From CAWEHT01 sp963808455 (GTDB lineage Bacteria > Chloroflexota > Anaerolineae > CG2-30-64-16), in the NCBI GenBank assembly GCA_963808455.1, contig CAWEHT010000117.1, positions 1-13,204 on the forward strand: a stretch of DNA of 13,204 nucleotides, read 5' to 3'. The notes beneath the pieces were generated by a model that had not been told where the DNA came from, ran no database searches, and worked only from the letters and a program-made list of their open reading frames with translations. This document shows positions 7,494 through 13,204 of the stretch, piece after piece (within the stretch, counting starts at the first letter, position 1; each line of letters starts with the position of its first letter). A program made the position numbers and the translations under genes.

Positions 7494-8168
7494 ATGGCCT
7501 TTCAGGATGCAATCCACCGAGTCACCCAATTCAAAGGTGAGTCCTTGTCGGAGACCATCGCATCGATCGAGGCGAAGCTGCCGGGCAAGAATGCCGGCGG
7601 GGTGCGCCTGGTGAACGGCTCGTCCGGGATCGAGCATGATCTTCTGCTCAACGCGGCGGCCGTCAAGCGGGCCAGCGTGCAGATCGACGTGGTCATCCAT
7701 GCAGTCGGCATCCTGTACACGCTGCCCTACCTGCTCCAGGACGGCGAGGTCGTCACCAGCGTACACCTGGGAGCCGGTAATGCGGCCGGTGATTTTCACC
7801 TGGTTACTAACCAGCGTCTCGCCCAGTTCAAGTTCGCGAGGTGGCAGGATAAGGGCAATGCCGTGCGCGAAGTCTCCCTGTTTGAAGACTACTTCAAGTT
7901 GGCCAGCGAGCGAGGCGCAAAACGCAAGTATCTCTACCTGCTCGACACGGTGATCCCTCTCAGGTTCCTGCAGAGCGGCCGGGATATCGGCAAGGTGCTC
8001 AAGCAAAATCCGCGTATGCAAGCTGAGTTCGTGACGCTGAACGGCCGCACCTATCGCACGGTGGGCCAGTATTATGCCGCGGATCGCCAGGCAGTTCAGA
8101 TCGTCAACCTGACGGAACTGGTGCCCGGTCTCGATCAATTGATCGCCGGCCCGCTCGCAGACGAATAA
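7494..8168 (+). CDS. Uncharacterised 224-residue protein, possible PD-(D/E)XK-like nuclease beside a methylase
   Basis: ATG 7494 follows GGGAGA at 7483-7488, and the 224-residue frame is intact. The central segment GDFHLVTNQRLAQFKFARWQ (about 99-118) looks like the strand-turn-strand of a restriction-endonuclease fold, with D100 and then Q111-F112-K113 as a QxK variant of the (D/E)xK motif, as in Mrr-like enzymes. It continues to SLFEDYFKLASE and AKRKYLYLLDTVIPLRFL, conserved-looking helix and strand. The next gene, 18 nt downstream, is the N-terminus of an Eco57I-type DNA methylase, which fits a nuclease or accessory subunit of a restriction-like system. The nuclease assignment comes from motif and context only. 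A longer antisense frame (7398-8489) exists but has no such signals. Confidence 0.6.
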   Translation: MAFQDAIHRVTQFKGESLSETIASIEAKLPGKNAGGVRLVNGSSGIEHDLLLNAAAVKRASVQIDVVIHAVGILYTLPYLLQDGEVVTSVHLGAGNAAGDFHLVTNQRLAQFKFARWQDKGNAVREVSLFEDYFKLASERGAKRKYLYLLDTVIPLRFLQSGRDIGKVLKQNPRMQAEFVTLNGRTYRTVGQYYAADRQAVQIVNLTELVPGLDQLIAGPLADE

Positions 8169-8186
8169 TAGGTATCGGCTCAGCCC

Positions 8187-8510
8187 ATGCAAACCATCTC
8201 CCGCAGCGCCTTTACCACCGTCAAGACCGAGGGTGCCATCCTGCCCGCCAACCTGCTGCAGCGTGTCGCCGAGGGCCGCGGGCTGGAAGGGCTGGCGCCT
8301 GAAGACTACCACCTCGCGCCCAGCGAGCGGCTGAACGAGGCCATCAACCGCTCGTGGAACCGGCTTCTTGGCGTCTGGCAGAGCTTCGACGACCAGCGGT
8401 CGCGATTGCCAACCGGCGATAGCGGCGTGACGCTGACCCGCGACCGCTGGCTGACGAGAACCAGGCAGAGCGGTCTGGCCAGCAACCATTTGAGTGGGCT
8501 TCGGTTCTAG
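8187..8510 (+). pseudogene. N-terminal fragment of a large Eco57I-type DNA methylase
   Basis: From ATG 8187 the protein begins MQTISRSAFTTVKTEGAILP, then NLLQRVAEGRGLEGLAPEDYHL and ERLNEAINRSWNRLLGVWQSF. From memory this is the N-terminus of very large (over 1000 residues) Eco57I/PglX-like adenine methylases found in type IIG, BREX-like and DISARM-like loci. The likeness ends at LTRDRWL (about 8453); the full proteins continue with a helical segment, the SAM-binding and NPPY motifs, none of which is present. The final residues to the stop at 8510 are unrelated. The fragment follows the 224-residue gene by 18 nt with a poor ribosome site, consistent with a former operon. A deletion or insertion at about 8450 removed the rest. 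Confidence 0.65.
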
Positions 8511-9010
8511 AGGCCAACAGAGACGCGATCCACTGGTGGGTCTTCAGAAAGGAGAACGACCCGACCGAGCTTCGCGCCAGGACAGACCAGGCCCTGCTAC
8601 ACGCGCAGAATCTGAAAGACGCGGTTTTCCGCCTGCCATCAGCGTGCCTTCCTACATACGATGAGCTACTGCAATTACTCCAAGAGCTCGCAGAGACCCG
8701 CCAAGCCGATATCGCCGCGTTGCTCAGCTACGTGCAGTGGCTCTACGCACGAGACAAACTGGCGCCTTGTGTCCTGTTCACGTTCAGGGTATGGGGCTCC
8801 ACGAACCTCGCACACCGCGCTGTCCGAGATCTCCTGGCCGCGTTCATCGGACGGGGGCCGTCGGTGGAAGGACGGCTGGAGGCGGTGCAGGTGCTGGGGA
8901 AGATTGGCGGGGAGGGAGCGTGGGCGGTGCTGTCCGAGGTTGCGGAAGATGAGAAGCAGGGGCCCGCAGTGCGCGAGTTGGCGCGGACAATGCTCCCAGC
9001 GGTGCCGTAG
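8456..9010 (+). pseudogene. Orphan open frame without start codon, HEAT-like C-terminus
   Basis: This frame is open from a stop at 8420-8422 to TAG 9010 and lies in a different frame from the methylase fragment. It contains no ATG; only a TTG at 8720 or internal GTGs could start it, without a convincing ribosome site. The sequence is protein-like throughout, with WASVLEANRDAIHWWVFRK, DELLQLLQELAETRQADIAA and then EAVQVLGKIGGEGAWAVL followed by VRELARTMLP, a HEAT-repeat pattern. I do not recognise the family. It looks like the 3' part of a longer gene whose 5' end was lost at the same junction that truncated the methylase. The next gene begins 47 nt later on the same strand. Confidence 0.5.
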
Positions 9011-9057
9011 CCTCTCGCAGCGAACGGTCAGCTGAGGAAGGGAAGGAGAGTAGCTAC

Positions 9058-10147
9058 ATGAGCGGGCACAGCAAGTACACAGATGCTTGGCAAAGGCTGT
9101 TCCCCGAAAATCAGATGGACGGCATACTCGACACTTTGCGAGCGTCGCACGGACAATACTCGCTCACGGTCAATGAGATCAGGTGGCTGGGCAGCCGCAA
9201 CGATGCAGCGTGGAGCCAGACGATCACGCAGGGCCGGGACCGAAGATTACGCGGCAACGCACAGCATTTGAACGTGCTCGGTGACTTGCTGCGCTGCCCA
9301 CGTCCGGCCTGGCGAGGAGCTCCGGCTGAGAGCGCAGATCAAGGACGGCAACAACCAACTACTCATGTACTTCCTGCATCGCGTGACCGCTCTCATCGAG
9401 CCTGCCGTGGCCCTGAGCGCGGAAGACGCCCTTGCGGAGGCCCAGCAAGACCTGGGGGAGGCAACTCCAGCAGAACAGGTAGCCATACTGCAAGGGCTCA
9501 TCAAGAAGATGCAGGAGGTCATCGACAAGGTTCATATCCACGAGGACGCAGTCAGCCAAGTCCGCCAGCAGCTCCCCATTTTTCTTGGCCATGACACGTT
9601 CTCAGCGTTGTCAGGCACATCTCAGCGCTTTCTCGTCACCGCCGAGGTAATTTATGAGGCAGCGAGCTCGATCCGTGACGAGTTGGATGCCGCCTTGATC
9701 TCGGTCGAGTACGCCAAGGTGATCGAAACGGAGTTGAAGACCCGGTTTTTCGAGTACCTTGGCAAGGCGCTCGACAAGCATCCCCCGGTCAAGCTCTACC
9801 TCGGAGACGGCGGTTCCTTGGGCGCGTGGCCGGACAAAGCTGGCGCGACGTTCTGACCGGGAAGCGGTGCGGCCTCGGGGCTATGGCGGACCTGTTGCAA
9901 ACGGCAGCAGGCGGCCAGCATAACCATGAAATCGCAAGTCATGTGACCGCCGTTGGCCTGAATGTGGCCTTTCTCCAGAGCTTGGCGGCAGATCTTCGGC
10001 CTTGTTGCCGCCCGATACCGGAACGGTCAGGCTCACATCGAATCCATGGCTTTTCAGAAGCTTGACGAGTCCCGGACCCTGCTTTATGGAGGGAGACTAC
10101 TGGAGCACGTCGTCCGCGCGTGCCAGGCAGTTGAGGCTAATGCCTGA
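9058..10147 (+). pseudogene. Coiled-coil protein with C-terminal HEPN-like domain, three frameshifts
   Basis: ATG 9058 follows GGAGAG. Following the protein-like sequence across frame changes at about 9297-9299 (CCC run), 9810-9850 and 9998-10001 gives a consistent protein of about 362 residues ending at TGA 10147. The N-terminus (MSGHSKYTDAWQRLFPENQM) is unrecognised. The middle is helical and coiled-coil-like. The C-terminal 150 residues resemble a HEPN domain: a helix with YAKVIETELKTRFFEYLGKA, then LGAMADLLQTA, then RYRNGQAHIESMAFQKL, which holds the Rx4-6H motif (R at 10019-10021, H at 10034-10036) in the common RNxxAH form. HEPN domains are frequently RNases in toxin-antitoxin and anti-phage systems. 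The HEPN call is by motif and helix pattern only. Without base corrections the product would be about 180 residues of which only the first 80 are real. Confidence 0.55.
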
Positions 10148-10216
10148 AATGGGCAGCAGGCGGGCTTGCCCACAGTGCGCCCAATGCCACGTTTGATTGC
10201 AGGAAGGAGAGGCATC

Positions 10217-10615
10217 ATGAGCTTGATAGTGCTGATCGCTTGCGCTGCGCAGAAATTGGACCATCCTGCTCCGGCGGCGGACCTGTACACCAGCGCCTTG
10301 TTCAAGGGTAGCCTGCGGTATGCCCGCAAACTGAAGCCGGACGTTATCCACGTACTCTCCGCCAAGTGGATATTGGTGGCGAATTACGGGTGCGGGCTCT
10401 GTGACCGGTTGGTACAAGCGTGCGAACGGACGCCGCCCTCCGCATTACTTCTGATCATGGCCGAGTTGACGATCCGGCTCGACCGCTGCGCCGCCCTGGA
10501 GCCATTGGACGCAGTTCTCGTGGTCGTTTACCGGATTCACCCACATCACCGTACCCAGCAGCTTCACGTGTGGAACGGCTGCGATGAGAAGGCTTCGGGC
10601 CTTCTCGTCGCGTGA
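10217..10615 (+). pseudogene. DUF6884-like protein, truncated after about 55 residues
   Basis: ATG 10217 has an excellent AGGAAGGAGA ribosome site at 10201-10210. The first 52 residues, MSLIVLIACAAQKLDHPAPA, then DLYTSALFKGSLRYARKLKP and VIHVLSAKW, match the start of DUF6884-type proteins: a strand ending in Cys-x-x-x-K/Q-x, the LYxSxLFK helix and an LSAKW strand. The family then continues with GLV and an EPY motif; here the frame changes to unrelated sequence after W, near 10370-10380, and runs to TGA 10615 antisense to the PIN-like gene. The break therefore sits at the 3' edge of the ATPase-PIN module. DUF6884 proteins are often found near phage or defence genes; their biochemical role is unknown to me. 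Confidence 0.6.
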
Positions 10616-10966
10616 AGCTATTGTCCGATCAGTCTCTAGTGCGGCCTCAACAAGATGCACGTCTTTTGCAACTGCTTGCCTCCGTTTGTCGCTCGGATAT
10701 GCCTGGTCCAGCTTCGTCCTGAGCCACTCGTTCGGCGCCACGTCAATCTGGTCCACCTGCCTCCGACCCCACATGGAAGTCAGCCAGGTCCGTGAGAACC
10801 TTGCTGCGTGGTGACGCCATTCGATAGCTATCGCTGCAATCATTACGATCCGGTGCTTGCAGTCGCGCACACTATCCAAGAAGCCCCGACAGTTGTCGCC
10901 ACGGGGGCTTGCTTCACCCGATAGCCCTGCGATTGAAGCATCGATCACCAAGCGCCTGGGGCTCAC
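10445..10966 (-). CDS. PIN-domain nuclease candidate, partner of the adjacent ATPase
   Basis: A GTG start at 10966 lies one base after the ATPase stop, with GAGGG about 9 nt before it, so the two genes are translationally coupled. The 173-residue protein has the four acidic positions of PIN nucleases in order: D9 in RLVIDASIAG, E49 in IAIEWRHH, D102 in KDVHLVEAAL and D120 in TIASRDEKAR. It is larger than a typical VapC and no antitoxin gene is adjacent, so it is not a standard VapBC toxin. The partner is a P-loop ATPase, an arrangement comparable to ATPase-nuclease defence pairs such as Septu (PtuA with an HNH PtuB). An RNA or DNA target and ATPase control are inferences. The frame is intact. 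Confidence 0.7.
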   Translation of the reverse strand: MSPRRLVIDASIAGLSGEASPRGDNCRGFLDSVRDCKHRIVMIAAIAIEWRHHAARFSRTWLTSMWGRRQVDQIDVAPNEWLRTKLDQAYPSDKRRQAVAKDVHLVEAALETDRTIASRDEKARSLLIAAVPHVKLLGTVMWVNPVNDHENCVQWLQGGAAVEPDRQLGHDQK

Positions 10967-10967
10967 A

Positions 10968-12348
10968 TCAACCCGCCCTCAGTCGTGACTGAACGGCGTC
11001 GAGGTATCGATCTTCAGACCGTAGTCGGACATCCGCGAGATCCTCAGGCCAATCCCCGTAAGCTCCGTTTTCATCCAAATCAGCGCTGATCACTTCTGTG
11101 ACCCCGTCTCCGTTGCGGCGGAACCAATGAAGCTTGACCAGGTCAGGTGCCAGGGTTCCCTCAGCAACAAGGGCCTGTACGGCGAGAATCAACAGATCAC
11201 TATGGGTTTCTGCCACAATACGAACGCCGCGCTTTGCCGCGTCAGCGAGCATCTCGGCAAGTGCGGACTGGGCTCGGGGATGAAGATGCAGTTCCGGTTG
11301 CTCCAGGTAAACCAACTGACCCGCCGCCGCTGTCAATAAAGCAACCAGCACGGGCAGACTCTGAGAGGCACCGAAACCAACGTCGGCGATGTTTACCATA
11401 TCGGTTGTATTTTCCGAGAGGCGGTGAGGAAGCCGACCCAGCCGCAGCTCCACTTGAGTATCATTGATGGGCTGCACGGCGACACGCCAGGTCAAGCCCA
11501 GTTTCTCCAAGTTCCGACCCAGTTGTTCGAGCTTGTCCTCATTCTTCTCAGCCTGCCAATGGGCAATAATGCTTGCGGCGTAGTTCTCGAATGTACCCGG
11601 AAAACTACTGCTCACGGCGGTGACCGGATAGCTCCGTTCTGGATTTCCGCGCAGACCGGGCAGATGAATCACCTCGCGAATAGCTCTTTCTACATTGACC
11701 CCAGCGCCAATTCCGCTGATGTCGCTGAACACAGCAAGCTGCTCGCCTCGCATTTTTCAACTGCAGCTCAAGGAAACAGCGGTTCCTAGCTACTTCCCAG
11801 TCAAGCTGTTGATTCCCCATTAGCCTTGTCGTGAGGTCTGTAGCAAGCTTTCGAACCTGCGGGGAGAGACAGGACGTCAACGCCTGGCCTGAAGCACCCG
11901 GGCGAAGTTCCGAAATGCCGCTCGAATCGGCCATCAACATCTTCTCGATATCGAAACCCCGACCCGTATGCCTCTTGAAGTACACCGTCCGCGCGGTCTC
12001 GCGCTCTGGCCCCACGCCGACCAAGAAGCTACTGACTGCCTCGGCAGGGGCTATTGTCGTTAGCAATTGCTCTGCCGACGTGAACCGGACATTCGATCCA
12101 TTGAGCAGCAGGGCACCCGGGTCGTAACCGGCCTCGAGAGTCTGCTTGAGGAGCAACAGCGCCTGCATCACGCTAGACTTGCCAGAGCTGTTTGCACCGG
12201 CCAGGAGCGTGAGAGGTCGGATCTCGATGGATTGCTCTCTAAGAATCGATTTGTAGCCCGAGACGGCAAGATATCCAACACCTTGCCTTCGCGGTGCCTG
12301 GTTTGGCTTGCCAGTTGTTCTCGTGTTGCTTCTTGTCGATTTTGGCAT
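10968..12348 (-). CDS. P-loop AAA ATPase, OLD/DUF3696-like (single frameshift at 11753-11757)
   Basis: From ATG 12348 the protein reads YLAVSGYKSILREQSIEIRPLTLLAGANSSGKSS, with Walker A GANSSGKS at residues 51-58 and the SMC/OLD-like start FK-loop. After an A5 run (T5 at 11753-11757) the frame moves by one and continues EQLAVFSDISGIGAGVN, then the ABC-like signature ADVGFGASQSLPVLVALL, Walker B QLVYLEQPELHLHP and AETHSDLLILAVQALV. Repaired, it is about 460 residues, normal for DUF3696/AAA_15 proteins without a TOPRIM domain. Such ATPases dimerise like ABC/SMC heads and commonly serve defence or toxin modules. A TTG 42 nt upstream is an alternative start but lacks advantages. The PIN nuclease candidate follows immediately. 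Removing one A restores the whole frame, so a read error is plausible. Confidence 0.85.
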
Positions 12349-12408
12349 GTACCAATCTCTGAGCCTTCTGATGTAGCGCCGGAATCCCAAGAGGGTGCTC
12401 CGCCTCGC

Positions 12409-12437
12409 AGACTATCACACATGCGAACGCCAATCAA
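12409..12437 (-). promoter_or_regulatory. Promoter of the ATPase-PIN operon
   Basis: On the minus strand TTGATT (12432-12437), a 17-bp spacer and TAGTCT (12409-12414) preceded by TGA give an extended -10 promoter, with RNA starting about 54 nt before ATG 12348. Confidence 0.5.
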
Positions 12438-12507
12438 TAGGCCAACCGAGCAGGCAAGCTCGGCTCGCTAACCAGTCCATCTGGAACCGTCAGGCTCCAG
12501 CGACACT

Positions 12508-12536
12508 ATTGTACCAATGAGGACGGTCTTAAGCAA
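12508..12536 (-). promoter_or_regulatory. Possible second upstream promoter of the ATPase-PIN operon
   Basis: On the minus strand TTGCTT (12531-12536), 17 bp and TACAAT (12508-12513) form an alternative promoter about 100 bp further upstream. The -10 matches well and the -35 only partly. Confidence 0.35.
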
Positions 12537-12632
12537 CTGAAGACTTGGTTGGAACTTCGTAGCAGGTCGAGGGGGTTTCATCAACCCCAGGCGGGGCATA
12601 GGCGGGTGCGAGAATAAACATATAGCTTTTAA

Positions 12633-12689
12633 TTGTCGCGGATTGGCGCGACAAAGGGGCAGCTCACGTCAATGGAGGTGCCCCTTTGT
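12633..12689 (+). promoter_or_regulatory. Sigma-factor leader with two overlapping hairpins
   Basis: Stem A: TTGTCGCG (12633-12640) with CGCGACAA (12647-12654), a perfect 8 bp with a 6-nt loop. Stem B: ACAAAGGGGCA (12651-12661) with TGCCCCTTTGT (12679-12689), a perfect 11 bp with a 17-nt loop. ACAA at 12651-12654 belongs to both, so the full stems exclude each other. The Shine-Dalgarno GGAGG (12674-12678) lies in the loop of stem B and the TTG start (12686-12688) in its stem, an arrangement suited to translational control. A promoter upstream was not identified. Confidence 0.5.
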
Positions 12690-13204
12690 GTGCTCAGCAA
12701 GATCGTGGGGTGGGTAGCCTCGGGCGTAACGAGGCCACCCCGTTGGCACGGGCGCAAAGTGGTTGTGCTCGCAGCCTGGACCAGCTCATGCGCCAGCATG
12801 AGGGTCTGGTCCAGACGGTGGTCCGCCGCCAAGTGCTCGCCGACTTGTCTTTCGAGGAGGCGCTCCAAGCCGGTCGCATCGGCTTGTGGCACGCCATTCT
12901 GGGGTATGACCCCAGCCGCGGCTGGGCCTTTTCCACCTACGCCTGGCCTGCCATTATGCGCCAGGTCTGGCGGGCCGTCAAAGTGCAGCGGTGCGAGCAA
13001 AGGCATGCTCCTGTGGCTGAGCAAGCGGCTGGCCCAGCGGTCGAACCGGACGAGATCATCGTGGATGAGGCCGTGTACCGGGCACTCTGCTGCCTGGTGC
13101 AGGACCTCCCGGAGCGGTTGCGCTATGTCATCGTCGCGCGCTATGGTCTGGCTGATGCCCCGCCAGCGTTCTACCGGGAGATCGGTGCAGCGCTGGGGGT
13201 GAGT
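12686..13204 (+). CDS. Sigma-70-like RNA polymerase sigma factor, 3' end outside window
   Basis: The frame runs open for 173 codons to the window edge. I place the start at TTG 12686 because GGAGG lies 7 nt before it and the ATG at 12788 would cut into region 2. Residues 38-99 form region 2: HEGLVQTVVRRQVL, then ALQAGRIGLWHAILGYDPSR and FSTYAWPAIMRQVWRAVK, the core-binding and -10 recognition helices of the sigma-70 family. From 141, LPERLRYVIVARYGL and then YREIGAALGVS form the beginning of region 4, which reads the -35 element. The two are joined by a short acidic linker without a clear region 3, so this is a small alternative sigma, not the main one. A long frame at 12633-13202 in another register is a shadow. 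No anti-sigma factor is visible. Confidence 0.75.
   Translation, partial: MCAQQDRGVGSLGRNEATPLARAQSGCARSLDQLMRQHEGLVQTVVRRQVLADLSFEEALQAGRIGLWHAILGYDPSRGWAFSTYAWPAIMRQVWRAVKVQRCEQRHAPVAEQAAGPAVEPDEIIVDEAVYRALCCLVQDLPERLRYVIVARYGLADAPPAFYREIGAALGVS

Noticed and set aside
7398..8489. 363-residue antisense frame over the 224-residue gene and methylase fragment
   Set aside because: The plus strand carries a good ribosome site, a recognisable methylase N-terminus and an FKFARWQ-type motif. The antisense frame shows no family likeness and is a by-product of GC-rich codon usage.
12633..13202. 189-residue plus-strand frame at the right edge
   Set aside because: Its translation is basic, low-information sequence, while the neighbouring register gives clear sigma regions 2 and 4.

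Overview
The window is GC-rich bacterial DNA, probably from an environmental Chloroflexota-like bacterium. That placement is an inference from a Phd/VapC pair, PPC-like secreted domains, a REP-type transposase relic and a divergent sigma factor that together resemble genes of that phylum; no rRNA or other decisive marker is present. One conserved housekeeping gene, a 506-residue YifB/ComM-type Mg-chelatase-like ATPase, sits intact among accessory genes, many of them broken.

Layout. 1-1870 (minus): frameshifted large ATPase/TPR transcriptional regulator of the LuxR/MalT type, running off the left edge. 1871-2524: non-coding, with two hairpins and a toxin-antitoxin promoter/operator. 2525-3175 (plus): VapC-family PIN toxin with one frameshift, overlapped by a Phd/YefM antitoxin in the less usual toxin-first order. 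3269-4920: promoter and yifB/comM. 5138-6362: secreted protein with two related beta domains joined by an Ala/Ser/Thr/Pro linker that carries a perfect 54-bp tandem duplication. 6363-7490: mostly non-coding, with a strong hairpin, short repeats, a good promoter and the C-terminal relic of a REP-associated tyrosine transposase.

7494-12348 reads as a worn defence or mobile island. It holds a 224-residue possible PD-(D/E)XK-like nuclease, the N-terminus of an Eco57I-type DNA methylase cut short, an orphan ORF with HEAT-like repeats and no start codon, a three-frameshift gene whose C-terminus carries a HEPN-type RNxxAH motif, and the N-terminal third of a DUF6884 protein. Convergent to these is a two-gene operon: a P-loop AAA (OLD/DUF3696-like) ATPase followed directly by a PIN-domain nuclease candidate. 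This ATPase-PIN pair is the best candidate for a little-described toxin/defence system here.

12686-13204 (plus): 5' part of a sigma-70-like factor. Its leader can fold into two overlapping hairpins, and a TTG start codon lies inside one stem.

At least ten single-base frameshifts break otherwise well-preserved reading frames. Several lie in short homopolymers, so read error and real gene decay must be separated before any functional claim is made.
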